Positions 10,375-19,180 of a stretch of 22,359 nucleotides of DNA are shown one piece after another (the first letter of the stretch is position 1; each line of letters begins with the position of its first letter). The translations under genes were made by a program, and so were the position numbers. The DNA comes from Basidiobolus meristosporus CBS 931.73 (taxonomy: Eukaryota > Basidiobolomycota > Basidiobolomycetes > Basidiobolales > Basidiobolaceae): contig MCFE01000978.1 in assembly GCA_002104905.1 (NCBI GenBank), forward strand, positions 1 to 22,359, given 5' to 3'. Below the pieces are notes generated by a model. The model was not told the DNA's origin and made no database searches. It saw only the letters and a program-made list of their open reading frames with translations.

Positions 10375-11601
10375 GCACAAATATGATGGAATATAAGTCA
10401 ACTTGCATAGATTCTCATCTCTGATACCAAAAGCAATATGGGCACCATTTTGATTAGTTATCTTGCATCCAGAATTGTCAAAGCTGAAACTGAGTCCTTC
10501 TGCTGTGGCCTTGCTTACAGATAGTAGGTTTGTGGCTATTTCTGGTACATAGAGTACTTCTTTGAAAGTCAGTATATGGCTTCCTTCACTGCTTCTTAGG
10601 TTTACTTGGATAGTTCCTTCTCCCACTACACCAAGTGTTCTATTGTCACCCATGAAAACCTTCTTAATTGGAATTTCTTGATATTGGGTAAAAAGTTCTT
10701 TTTGGTGTATAAAGTGTTGAGATGCTCCAGAGTCAGCATACCACATCTGAGAATCCTTGTTTGTGGTCATATTTAGTGCAGATATGAATAGTCTATCTTC
10801 AGTTGTTGCAGCATTTGCATATTCAGGCTTCTTTTGCTGATTATCTTTCTTTTTGAGACACTGGTCTGATGGGTGTCCTTTCCTTTTGCAGTAGTTGCAA
10901 AATAGGTTGCTGTTGCCTTTGTAGGGTCTTGGGTACCTCCTTTGTTGGTTATCATTGCATATTAAAGCATTTTCATCTTCCTTCTTATTGGCGCTTGATT
11001 TTCTTAATTCTTCATCCAGGAGTCTTCCATATATGTAATTTAAGGTCAAATCTTCACTTCTGAGAACTAGGGCTGATACAAGGCCCTGAAACGTGTCTGT
11101 CAGGCTATTCAGGATGGTGACTATCACATCCTCATCTGTGGTTGGTATACCCACAGATTCCATTTCATCTACCAGCAGGGTAATTCTGTTAATTAGATTT
11201 TTCATTTCTTCTCCTGGCAGCATCTTTGCAGTAAAGATTTTTTGTCTCAGATACATTTTGTTAGCAGCCAAACATGACTGGTAGTTGTCTTCTAATGCCT
11301 TCCAGGCATTCTTTGCTGTTTTTGCTCTTGAGCATTGAATCAGCAATTTGTCTATAACATTAAGGCAAATGCAGTTAAAGGCACTTTGTTCTTTCTTCTG
11401 GTACTTTAAGGCTTCCTCTCCCATGCTTTTAGGAGGGCATTCTTCTCCCATGACAATATCCCAAAGGCCTCTTTCTTGTAGCAGCATCTTCATCTTCACC
11501 TTTCACACTTGGTAGTTAGATCCATCCAACTTTTCAGCAAAGGGAAAAATTCCAGTAATAGCAGTAGTAGACATTGCAGAGAGTGACAGCTTGGGGCTCA
11601 T
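10375..11601 (-). pseudogene. Copia copy C: gag-protease, nearly intact but truncated
   Basis: From the ATG at 11601-11599 (SPKLSLSAMS follows) the frame runs through gag, a CCHC zinc knuckle (CNYCKRKGHPSDQC) and an aspartic protease (YADSGASQHF) to the pre-integrase peptide CKLTYIPSYL, broken only by a TGA at 11503-11505. Copy A has TGG (Trp) there, so this is a point nonsense at codon 33. Downstream of it the frame is open for about 389 codons. Its last codons run into the antisense of LTR B and stop at 10330, so about 15 residues are not retrotransposon protein. The rest of pol is missing: the fragment ends exactly where LTR B ends. Gag would form the particle shell; the protease would mature the polyprotein. 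Confidence 0.88.
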
Positions 11602-11606
11602 AACCC
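11594..11606 (-). promoter_or_regulatory. Primer-binding site matching initiator tRNA-Met anticodon arm
   Basis: The plus strand here reads GGGCTCATAACCC, which as I know it is the anticodon stem-loop of yeast-type initiator tRNA-Met. The element strand is its complement, 2 nt inside the 5' LTR end. Drosophila copia is known to prime from a cleaved 5' half of initiator tRNA-Met, so half-tRNA priming is inferred. The gag ATG is the complement of the CAT anticodon. Confidence 0.75.
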
Positions 11607-11608
11607 AT

Positions 11609-11955
11609 TGTAAGAGTCTTGGAGATATTGGAAGTGATTGGGTGAGCAATTAGATTATGTGGTTTTCACTTAATGATTTATTGAATGTAAAAGTAGTATT
11701 TATACTTTTACATGGTCTTGGCATAACAAACATGTAGAATAGGTTACAAAAGGTCCCAAGAGCATGTGTGCTAAGTTTGGGGCTGTTTGGACAACTTAGA
11801 ATATTTTCACCAAAATACCTGGTACCCAGAACGTGAAAATTCTCAAAGTAAATCCCAACAAGGAATTTGGTCAGTATTCTCTAGGATTTGAAGGTAATGA
11901 TCTAAGTGACTAAGTTAGGTGAATATTTAGGTGGAAATACAAATTTTTACAACAT
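11609..11955 (-). repeat. 5' LTR of copy C
   Basis: On the minus strand it reads TGTTGTAAAAATTTGTATTT at 11955 downward to CTCTTACA at 11609, 347 bp. It shares TATAAATACT and TTCAATAAATCA with LTR B. It directly precedes the primer-binding site and gag, so it is a 5' LTR. The segment at 11799-11844 is inverted compared with LTRs A and B. The outer flank begins TTATGG at 11956; its partner duplication cannot be found because the other end of the element is gone. Confidence 0.9.
11799..11844 (-). repeat. Flippable 46 bp LTR module, orientation 2
   Basis: The plus strand begins GAATATTTTCACCAAAATAC and ends GTGAAAATTCTC. The terminal arms GAATATTTTCAC and GTGAAAATTCTC pair at 10 of 12 positions. 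Within LTR C the module runs opposite to the modules in LTRs A and B, while flanking LTR sequence on both sides remains collinear. Confidence 0.85.
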
Positions 11956-12785
11956 TATGGAGCCTAGTGAACCCTGTTGTCCATTTACTAGCAAATGATG
12001 TGATGTAGTGGCTCAAGAACCAGTGTGTTTCCATCAATTTTAGTAATGTGGATTAAGGACTTATTACTACTTCTGTATAGAGACTTGTACAGGTCAGTAC
12101 AATTGGCAATTGACAACTGAAGATTCAATTTTTATAAACAAATTTGCATGCATGAAAAGTAAGAGCATTGGATGAGTCAGGAAGTAAGGAGTGTGAGAAA
12201 GAGGCAATAGCCAATCAATGTACACAAGTGTGGGAGGTGATTGAGTGTCCAGGATCAGAAAGTGAGAGAATTAGCAGTGCACCAATTACCAAAAATAAGT
12301 AAAGGCCACAGAGTACTTGATTTCCTAATCACCTACAACATCTGAAGGTGCCTCAAACAGTTCATAGCCAAGCTTGAATTGTAGAAAGCCGGAGATATTA
12401 TCAGTGTAGGCTCAGCTGCAATATTCTGCCTGAGTGCCAAGAGAAATTTTCCGCAGCTTTGGGAATACTATAAAAATCCATATCATACACCCTCCATCTT
12501 CAACCACGGGACATTTGTTTCGGTGTTGAGAAATCCAATCCCCTCCCCCTCCCTCTCCCCAGTCAGCCATCAGCCGTCGACCACACGGTACAAGCATGAA
12601 TCATCCAACAATGCAAATCCGTTTCTGCAGGAAGGAGGGCACAAGATTTGAGGTCAATTGAGTGCGGCAAAGTGGGGCCAATGAATCATTTCTCGAAAAT
12701 TTGGGACAAGGTGGGATCCGATGGAGTGAACGTCCAAATTGACCAATCCGATTGCCTGAATAGCTCATGAGGTCAACGCATATGG
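11956..12785. other. Intergenic transition out of the retrotransposon cluster
   Basis: No gene is recognised. GC content rises after about 12,350. A TATA box at 12469-12476 is followed by a C/T-rich stretch (12535-12560) and an ATG at 12596 that opens only 21 codons before a stop, so a first exon is possible but unproven. Confidence 0.45.
12469..12476 (+). promoter_or_regulatory. Possible TATA box
   Basis: TATAAAAA stands in otherwise mixed sequence, followed by a pyrimidine-rich leader and the first ATG 120 bp downstream. It could serve a spliced gene covering 12.6-13.4 kb, but no such gene is confirmed. Confidence 0.35.
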
Positions 12786-13435
12786 ATGCATGCTCCGGAA
12801 GAAACTATACCCCAAGGCCAACATTATTGGATTTTAGGTTTCGGTAGCGAGCACCAAATCAATAGTCGACTACAATCGATTCAAAGGTGTGTGTTCAGGC
12901 TAAGGTGGAGGGTGTTCGTCACTACATGCTTCCAAAACATGCCATTTCAGGGCCAAAGTAAGCGAACTAGGTGTAATCAGAAAGATACGGAAATGGAATT
13001 AATGTTTCTAAAGAAGTGCATAGCACATCCCGTGAATGTTGTGTACAAGAAATCCGCCAACATTCCCATATCCAATCTAACTAAAGCGGGATTGGCGCTA
13101 GCTTTGCCCATCACAAACCAGAGCTCCAGCATGTGTTGCAACTGCCAAAAAAACGCCCGATTCCCAACCGCCACGACAATCCTCAGCCCCCTCGAATCAG
13201 GCAACGAACTGGCCGAAAATGGCCTCGAGTCCCTTTATGCTTTCCACCCGTGAGCCAAGTGCTGATTCGAGACTGGCGCAAGGTTGTGTTGGAACCCACA
13301 GCCTATCCGAGTCCCGAAAGACTGAGATCGAATGGTGCACAAGCGATGGTGCTACATTCGGTGCAGTCGGGCCTCGAACCTACTTTTCAAACCATTGCCC
13401 TGATTTCTAGAACTGTGAAGAAAATTTTGATGTGA
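12786..13435 (+). other. Unassigned open frames, possible exons
   Basis: Two plus-strand frames overlap here: 12786-13253 (155 codons, starting ATG) and a frame ending at 13435 that is open from about 13133 without an early ATG. Neither has a domain I recognise; the second contains FPPVSQVLIRDWRKVVLEP. GTGAGC at 13249 could be a splice donor, but I could not build a convincing spliced product. They may be exons of a small gene served by the TATA box at 12469, or chance frames. Confidence 0.2.
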
Positions 13436-13614
13436 TGAGAGGTTTATTATGTACAGATGGGTGATCGATGCGATATCTACGGATTTGGTGGAGCGGTCAA
13501 CTGCATCATAAGTCCTGGATCATGGGAAATTTACGTGGATCCAATGGGGTGAATGGGGGAACAACAATGAACAGGTAAAGGTAAAGAGTCCAGCTTTACG
13601 GAGAAACGAAGCGG

Positions 13615-14187
13615 TTACTCGGAGCACCAGATTTTGGGCTTCAGGAATAAGAGGGCAGTGAGGATAAGGAAGGGCTGGATATGGGGCTGGGTTGCTTGCT
13701 CGGCCAACACGAGTTGGCCCACTTTCCGGCAATCCTCGTCAAAGTTGTACTGGAACTGGGCTACCAAAGTCTTGGTAGAAGCGACAAAGCATCGCAAGTG
13801 GGAGTTGTGAAGGTAATCCCAAAAATACTTCTCCCCGTGCACCTCGAACCCGTACACCCCACTCTTGGAGGCGGGTCGCGAGAACTGGAGACGGGTTTCG
13901 AAGCAAGGGCTATGCACCTGGATATAGCCCAGCGCCGCTCTACTCTTCGCAACGAACAGCTCCTTCTTGCCAATCGCGTCGTAAACTTTCACTTTGCTAC
14001 CGAACAATCCTTTCTTCAACGTCATGGTGTAGTATGTTTGGTGGTGGGTGCGAACGATCGCTTGCTCGTTCTCGCCCAGCCCAATCTCGAACGCAATCTG
14101 ACCAGGTCGAATGGGCGAGGTGTTGCGCACGCGGGTGGTGACCGCGGGTTTGGCGGGGGAGTTGGCACTGGAAAGAACAGCAGTCAT
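13615..14187 (-). CDS. Tubby C-terminal/LURP-one-like small protein
   Basis: A 190-residue product starts MTAVLSSANS. An in-frame ATG at 14223 lies only about 13 bp from a TATA box (14236-14243) and would fall upstream of the expected transcription start, so the ATG at 14187 is preferred. Alternating short beta-strand segments (TYYTMTLKKGLFGSKVKVYD, FWDYLHNSHLRCFVASTKTL, LVAQFQYNF) fit the beta-barrel fold of tubby-C-like/LURP-one families (fungal DUF6593-type), which often bind membranes or act as scaffolds. A hydrophobic stretch (FLILTALLFL) near the C-terminus resembles the closing helix of that fold. No intron is needed. Function is unknown; family assignment is by fold-like pattern only, not by a catalytic motif. 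TA-box spacing and base composition suit a genuine host gene. Confidence 0.75.
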   Translation of the reverse strand: MTAVLSSANSPAKPAVTTRVRNTSPIRPGQIAFEIGLGENEQAIVRTHHQTYYTMTLKKGLFGSKVKVYDAIGKKELFVAKSRAALGYIQVHSPCFETRLQFSRPASKSGVYGFEVHGEKYFWDYLHNSHLRCFVASTKTLVAQFQYNFDEDCRKVGQLVLAEQATQPHIQPFLILTALLFLKPKIWCSE

Positions 14188-14235
14188 CTTTCGGGAAACT
14201 GGATAATGTGGCTCACTTCCCAAGCTGCCCAGCGG

Positions 14236-14243
14236 TATTTATA
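14236..14243 (-). promoter_or_regulatory. TATA box of the tubby-like gene
   Basis: TATAAATA on the minus strand lies 48 bp upstream of the preferred ATG at 14187. It decides between the two possible starts. Confidence 0.6.
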
Positions 14244-14830
14244 CGCGAACGGTGGAGAATCTAAAAAAAGATCTGAGCAACCCCAAAGAGCCAAACGCTA
14301 AAACGTACTAGACGCACTAAAACGGTTTAAACTTTCTGATCCAAGCCAATGATGCAAATGGAACCGATGTCATACATCTTGACGCTACAGCTATTCCCAT
14401 ATTCATCCATTCGATGAAGTATTAAAGCCAAACCTGACGTTGCACACCCATTTCACATGAATTGCTGCTAATATGTAGAATATATCTCCAACACGATATG
14501 TTAAGCATGCTAGCACCAATATTCCAATTCATTATACAAGTCAATCAGATCACTTTGTAACACGGGCGCCATTGGGGATCCTCGAATCAAGTGGGCTGTT
14601 GATGGATTCTAAATTTATCCCCCTGCATCCATGGGGAGTGGCTGGCTCTGGGAAAAATACCCCATTTCGTTTATTTCGTCATATATTTGGAAGGCCTCAG
14701 AATGGGAATTGGTCACATCAATCTATCCAGTTTTGAATGTTGATGATTGCATGGTTCTTGACCGGAATCTGTCGGGAAATGGCCCGATATATGGCATCAT
14801 TGCAAGTGGAGCAGTTTCTGCCACTAAACG

Positions 14831-15295
14831 CTACTGGACATCTGCATGGATCTTTCCAGTGTGGGCATCAAGCATAATCAGTTTGCGGTATTCCGCTATG
14901 AAAAACGAGAATGTTCCTTGGAAGACTGCCGAGGCTATGATCTGCACCACCTGTAATCCTTCACCTATCTGCCAAACAATCACCACTGCTGCCACTGAGA
15001 TCAGTATCGACATTGTGTCGAGTATCAAGTATGCCAGCAGGATGTTGGGTTTGCTCCGAAGAGTGCCGAAGTAACCGCACCCGCCAACCAGCAGGGTAGC
15101 TACCCCGGAGGTGATGAAAACGCACATCCCACTACGGGCCAGGTTGGCATTCTCCGTCGTTGCATGGAAGTCTCTTAGCTTTATCAGCTCCAGTCCAGAG
15201 GTGATTATGGAGAGTACACCCCAAGCCATCTGAATGATGGTGAGGAAGAGACAGCTAAACCTCAAGTCAAGACAGCCGCAACTCTTCTTGAACAT
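14831..15295 (-). CDS. Four-helix (tetraspan) membrane protein
   Basis: The 154-residue product has four hydrophobic helices at about residues 12-34, 54-76, 83-108 and 113-134, with a short N-terminal tail (MFKKSCGCLD) and a cytosolic-looking C-tail. The segment after helix 2 (GGCGYFGTLRSKPNILLAY) recalls the tetraspanin TM2-TM3 turn, but the large extracellular loop with its CCG motif is absent, so it is not a classical tetraspanin. MARVEL-like or other fungal tetraspan families are alternatives. There is an in-frame stop upstream and no earlier ATG, so the start is well set. A TATA-like CTATAAAG sits only about 15-20 bp upstream of the ATG, too close for a usual core promoter. The role is unknown, presumably in plasma or endomembrane. 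Confidence 0.8.
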   Translation of the reverse strand: MFKKSCGCLDLRFSCLFLTIIQMAWGVLSIITSGLELIKLRDFHATTENANLARSGMCVFITSGVATLLVGGCGYFGTLRSKPNILLAYLILDTMSILISVAAVVIVWQIGEGLQVVQIIASAVFQGTFSFFIAEYRKLIMLDAHTGKIHADVQ

Positions 15296-15525
15296 GATAG
15301 CGGCAGTTTGCTTTATAGCTGATGAGGGTGGGTTGCATTAAATCCAAACCTTCCCCCAAGCCAATGCCAAAACGATGCTAGTCACTTCTCCGCAAAGCCC
15401 ACCAAATCACATCACATTCAGCCAACCTTAAAATAAGACGGAGGTGGGCTTGTGAAATCGATCAATTGCTCATGATTACAGAGTCAGCTAAGCCGGTATT
15501 TAATTAAAGGAAATGTTTGAAATAC

Positions 15526-18213
15526 TTAGAAGAAATTGGATAGTGATCGTTTTATCAGTGACATGAGCCATCCAATCCCACTGAGCTTGTTAAGATCCCG
15601 TTTTTCAATGGTGGCCCCATTTTCAATGAGAACTTGAGCAGTTTTTTGATGGTGTTTGTATGAGGCGAGCATTATGGCTGTGGTGTCCGAGTCATCCCGT
15701 TCTTGGATGCGGGCTCCCTTTTCCAGCAGCGGGGGTAAGAAGTGGTCGCGCCCTTCCTCAGCTGCGTACATCAATGGGGTTCTTAAGCGTAAATCAGGAT
15801 AACATACAGAGGCATTATGTTGGAGTAGCAGTTCAAATATCTCCTTATGATCGTTTTCTATCGCAAACATCAGAGGTGTCTTGTTTTGCGGACCCGTACA
15901 TAAGTTTGGATTGGCGCCACGTTTCAGTAGAATGTGGACGATCTCTTGTAGGTCCAAGCGAACGGCAAGAATCAAAGGTGTCTGTCGTTCGTTGTCGCTT
16001 GCATCGATATTGGCACCCTTTTCCAGGAGAAACTCGATTATCTCTGGCTGATTTTCCCTGCTGGCAACTATCAAGGGCGTTTGTTCTGTTGGCGCCAGCC
16101 TCGAATATATCCTCTCTGGACTTCGTGACAGACATTCACGAACGGCGGCTAATTCCCCAGATTTTATGCATGCAAATATGTCTTCGTTGGCCGAGTCCTC
16201 TTTTTTTAGCAGGGATTCTTGCAACAGCTGGCAGTGCTCTGAAAGACCGCGCTTTTCAGCCTCCTGAAGGGCATTTTCGAGTAATTCCTTGTTGTGTGCT
16301 GCTGAGCTATTCTCGATTAGGTATTTTGTAGCATCGTAATGGTTGGAGGAAATAGTTGCCATCAATGGGCAGCTGACGGTTCCCCAATATTGGTTCAGAT
16401 CACCACCAGCACCAGCACCAAGTAATAGCTTTAGTATTTCCGTGTTCCCATCACGGGCGGCGATCAGGATGGGATTCGGATCGTCCCCTTCGACCGGTAG
16501 ATTCATCTTCATGCCTGTGTTAAGCAATAGCTTCAGTATTCGATGGTGGTTTCGATTTACAGCGATTATCAAAGCCCTCCAGCCTTGACGGTGGCTTTCC
16601 ATATCCACTCCGGCCTCGATGATGGCTTTCACAGCAGCATAGTGATCCCAATAAGTAGCAATAGTCAACGCAGTATGGTCGTCATGCCGTATCGAGTTGA
16701 TATCAAGACTGTGCTTGAGTAAAACTTCCAACGTTTTGACGCTGCCATTTGCGCCTGCAGTCACCATGGGTACTGGATCGACCTCAGGGTCGTAGTCCTC
16801 AGCATCCACACCAGCTTCAAGCAATTTCCGAGCGATGCGAAAATGGCCTCGCTCGATTGCGATAATGAGTGCACGGAACCCTTGCTTCTCTTTGTTGAAG
16901 TCCACCCCATGTTCGAGCAAGCATACCAAGGCCTTTTCGTGATTCCAATAGGCAGCAGTGGTGATTGATGTCGAGGAGTCATGGCCCACTGTATTACTGT
17001 CAGCACCATGCTTTAGAAGTAAGTTGATGATTTTCACGTTATCCTTGTAGCTGGCTCGTATGATAGGCACTGTGTCCACCTCTGGGTCGTCGGGGTTTGG
17101 GCTCTGGCCATACTCTAGTAGCGATTTAACTATTCTGTCGTGATCCTGCTCAATTGCCTTGAGCAAACTTCTCTTCCCCTGGTCATGGATTGAAAGATCA
17201 ATTGTTTCTGACAGTAAGTATCGCACCAATTCCGCATGCCCCCAATATGAGGCAAGCATAAGCATGGTATCATTTCGACTGTCAAGTGCTTCATATCTTC
17301 CCCCGTGATTGACTAGTTCTTTGGCTATTTCAGTCGAACCCACATACCCTGCTTGAACCATTGGTGCCTGTTCTGTTTCCGGATCGTAATCCGAGGGATC
17401 CACGCCTGCTTCAAGCAATTTACGAGCTATGCGAGGATGATTTCCCCCAATGGCCAGCATTAAACCTTGATAGCCCTGTCGTTTATAGCCCAGATTAATC
17501 TCGGGTAGACTCAACAAATATTGTACAATATCTATTTGGTTCCAGTAGCAAGCAGTTAGCAGTGCTGAGTGGTTACTACCGTGGGATTCAAACTTATTGA
17601 CATCAAATCCAAGTTCAGCCAGTTTCCTAACGTTCTCCAAATGACCGTGATACACAGCTTGCACCATTGGGAGTTTTTTGGACTCTTCAAATAAACCAGG
17701 GGTTACTCCCTGAGCATACAGCCAATCGATGATATGTGGGTTGTTGTGTCGAATACAATTCAGTAGCACTTGAGGCCCTTGCTCCTTCACATCCCACTCA
17801 TGTCTGGCGATTGCTTTTACCACTTGAAAGTAGCCATACTCAGCAGCGATAGAAATAGGGCTCGCGCCGTTTTCATGTCTTAGATTAACGTCTGCTCCAA
17901 TCTCTAGCAGTTTCTCCACGACGGCCACGTTGTTGGTTGTAGCAGCGATTCCTAAGGCGGATCTTCCCTGAGAGTCAAGTTGATTAACAGAAGCAGGAAG
18001 AATATTCTTCTGTATTGCAGCCACATCACCGGAATATATTAAATTAGCAACATCCATTGAGGTGTAATGAAAGGGGTCTGTGTGTCCAAGAGGGTAGTAT
18101 CTGAATTTATAGGCCGCTAGGGCTTGGCTGAGACAATGCATTTCCATTTGCTTTATTGGTGTGTGACCGCTGAAGAAATCCCCAAATTTAGCTTGGAAAT
18201 GGAACATGTTCAT
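15526..18213 (-). CDS. Ankyrin-repeat protein, 895 residues
   Basis: An uninterrupted 895-residue frame is almost wholly ankyrin repeats from about residue 52 to 875. Helix words such as TPLMYAAEEG, TPLIVASREN and TPLILAVRLD and loop words such as GANIDASD and GANPNLC recur. Residues 1-50 (MNMFHFQAKF...) are outside the repeats, and the tail ends GWLMSLIKRSLSNFF. The middle (about 215-612) is a higher-order repeat: four units of about 99-100 residues, each of three ankyrin repeats. The mark A-YW-(N/G/D)-(H/Q) falls at YW 223, 323, 422 and 521, and a DPE-type acidic loop follows in units 1-3. Ankyrin arrays bind proteins; no enzyme domain, F-box, membrane helix or signal peptide is evident. 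The gene is intronless. A missing 5' exon cannot be excluded, as no clear TATA lies upstream. Confidence 0.93.
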   Translation of the reverse strand: MNMFHFQAKFGDFFSGHTPIKQMEMHCLSQALAAYKFRYYPLGHTDPFHYTSMDVANLIYSGDVAAIQKNILPASVNQLDSQGRSALGIAATTNNVAVVEKLLEIGADVNLRHENGASPISIAAEYGYFQVVKAIARHEWDVKEQGPQVLLNCIRHNNPHIIDWLYAQGVTPGLFEESKKLPMVQAVYHGHLENVRKLAELGFDVNKFESHGSNHSALLTACYWNQIDIVQYLLSLPEINLGYKRQGYQGLMLAIGGNHPRIARKLLEAGVDPSDYDPETEQAPMVQAGYVGSTEIAKELVNHGGRYEALDSRNDTMLMLASYWGHAELVRYLLSETIDLSIHDQGKRSLLKAIEQDHDRIVKSLLEYGQSPNPDDPEVDTVPIIRASYKDNVKIINLLLKHGADSNTVGHDSSTSITTAAYWNHEKALVCLLEHGVDFNKEKQGFRALIIAIERGHFRIARKLLEAGVDAEDYDPEVDPVPMVTAGANGSVKTLEVLLKHSLDINSIRHDDHTALTIATYWDHYAAVKAIIEAGVDMESHRQGWRALIIAVNRNHHRILKLLLNTGMKMNLPVEGDDPNPILIAARDGNTEILKLLLGAGAGGDLNQYWGTVSCPLMATISSNHYDATKYLIENSSAAHNKELLENALQEAEKRGLSEHCQLLQESLLKKEDSANEDIFACIKSGELAAVRECLSRSPERIYSRLAPTEQTPLIVASRENQPEIIEFLLEKGANIDASDNERQTPLILAVRLDLQEIVHILLKRGANPNLCTGPQNKTPLMFAIENDHKEIFELLLQHNASVCYPDLRLRTPLMYAAEEGRDHFLPPLLEKGARIQERDDSDTTAIMLASYKHHQKTAQVLIENGATIEKRDLNKLSGIGWLMSLIKRSLSNFF

Positions 18214-18417
18214 TAGCGAGAGCGTACAGACAGAACCGATTCATGTGGCTTGGATTTTCTCGCTAGGTTATCGAGTAGTGTAAACGATGGGTTAGTATGG
18301 ACAGGAATTTGGAATCCGAATCTCTGTATTAGCTAACCATCAAATTACATTAGCTTGCTTTTTTTACATATCTCTTTAGTTGCACATGCAGGAGTGGACA
18401 TCATCCAAACAAGGCCT

Positions 18418-18720
18418 TCAGATTAAAATATCCCGCTCTTGAAGGAGCCTGGGTTTTGCTGCGCACAGCGTGGGTAAAGGGTGCGTCTCTTTACTTCCTA
18501 GGTAGGCCTTGAGTCGCTTGGACACTTCGGTAGAATCTACTCGATTTTTGGATTTGTAAGGCCGACTTCTTACCCCAACTCTGCGAGCCTCCTCGAGCGT
18601 GGGTAATGCAGATCTTCGTCGGTAAGTGGGCACATTCTCCGAATCGTTCCTGCGTCTTTCTGATAACCTTGAGTAGAAACGCTCTGCATCTTTCAGAAAA
18701 TCCGGGCTTAGTGCTGCCAT
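18418..18720 (-). CDS. Small basic protein of unknown function
   Basis: A 100-residue frame starts MAALSPDFLKDAERFYSRLS and is rich in Arg and Lys (RRRND, YRRRS, RPYKSKNR). No family is recognised. A TATA box at 18787-18793 lies about 67 bp upstream of the ATG. A competing overlapping frame would start at 18769, only about 18 bp from that box, and is less likely. The gene lies upstream of the ankyrin gene on the same strand with about 200 bp between. It could be a small nuclear or RNA-binding protein from its charge, but that is speculation. It might also be a chance open frame. Confidence 0.5.
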   Translation of the reverse strand: MAALSPDFLKDAERFYSRLSERRRNDSENVPTYRRRSALPTLEEARRVGVRSRPYKSKNRVDSTEVSKRLKAYLGSKETHPLPTLCAAKPRLLQERDILI

Positions 18721-18786
18721 CTCGAAGAGTAGGTGCCAATAGAGTAGGAGACACTCTATGAAGTCCCAAGAGCGGTGATGGATTGG

Positions 18787-18793
18787 TTATATA
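18787..18793 (-). promoter_or_regulatory. TATA box upstream of the small basic gene
   Basis: TATATAA on the minus strand is placed 67 bp before the ATG at 18720, which supports transcription of that frame. Confidence 0.5.
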
Positions 18794-19079
18794 GACATGG
18801 ATAGATTAAAGCCACTTCGATGAATCACTTCAAAACATTCACCTCTTTCAAGGTATTCGCGTTGATGATCGATTTTCCTTCATACCTTCATGAGCGTGAT
18901 TGAAGAGGGATTAGCTTTCATAACAATTAGAACAAAGAAGCGCCTGATCAGGTTCAAGAAATAACTGGCTCGAGTTGCCGGAATTCCGTGATGGATGAAA
19001 CATCGATATAAATGTCCATCAGTGCACTCTTCTGTTTTCCTATGTTTTTGTTGTGTTGTGGGTCGATTGACAGCAGGAA
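18794..19079. other. Divergent promoter interval
   Basis: The interval separates the minus-strand gene at 18418-18720 from the plus-strand gene at 19181. It contains no open frame worth reporting and is bounded by a TATA box on each side, facing outward. Confidence 0.5.
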
Positions 19080-19086
19080 TATATAA
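19080..19086 (+). promoter_or_regulatory. TATA box of the secreted-protein gene
   Basis: TATATAA lies 95 bp upstream of the ATG at 19181. ATGs at 19086 and 19090 fall on or before the expected transcription start, so 19181 is the first usable one. Confidence 0.6.
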
Positions 19087-19180
19087 TGAATGGGGATCTC
19101 CTGGGAGGACTGGTTAGTTGAAAAACTTAACCCCTTCATCTCGTTTTCTTTTGGCTTTCCTTTAATTTAACCCACTTCCA

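Noticed and set aside
12780-13400. tRNA gene suggested by GATTCGA and CTCGAACC words
   Set aside because: No matching acceptor stem or anticodon arm could be folded around them.
12700-13550. Similar stretches GGATCCGATGGAGTGAAC (about 12715) and GGATCCAATGGGGTGAAT (about 13537)
   Set aside because: The shared stretch is under 20 bases with no extension on either side, so chance cannot be excluded.
14188-14223. Upstream ATG adding 12 residues to the tubby-like protein
   Set aside because: It is only about 13 bp from the TATA box, so it would lie before the expected transcript start.
13681-14301. Plus-strand open frame of 206 codons
   Set aside because: It is antisense to the tubby-like gene, has no domain, and the minus frame has the better protein pattern and a TATA box.
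15660-16331. Plus-strand open frame of 223 codons
   Set aside because: It lies antisense to the ankyrin gene, whose repeat structure leaves no doubt about the coding strand.
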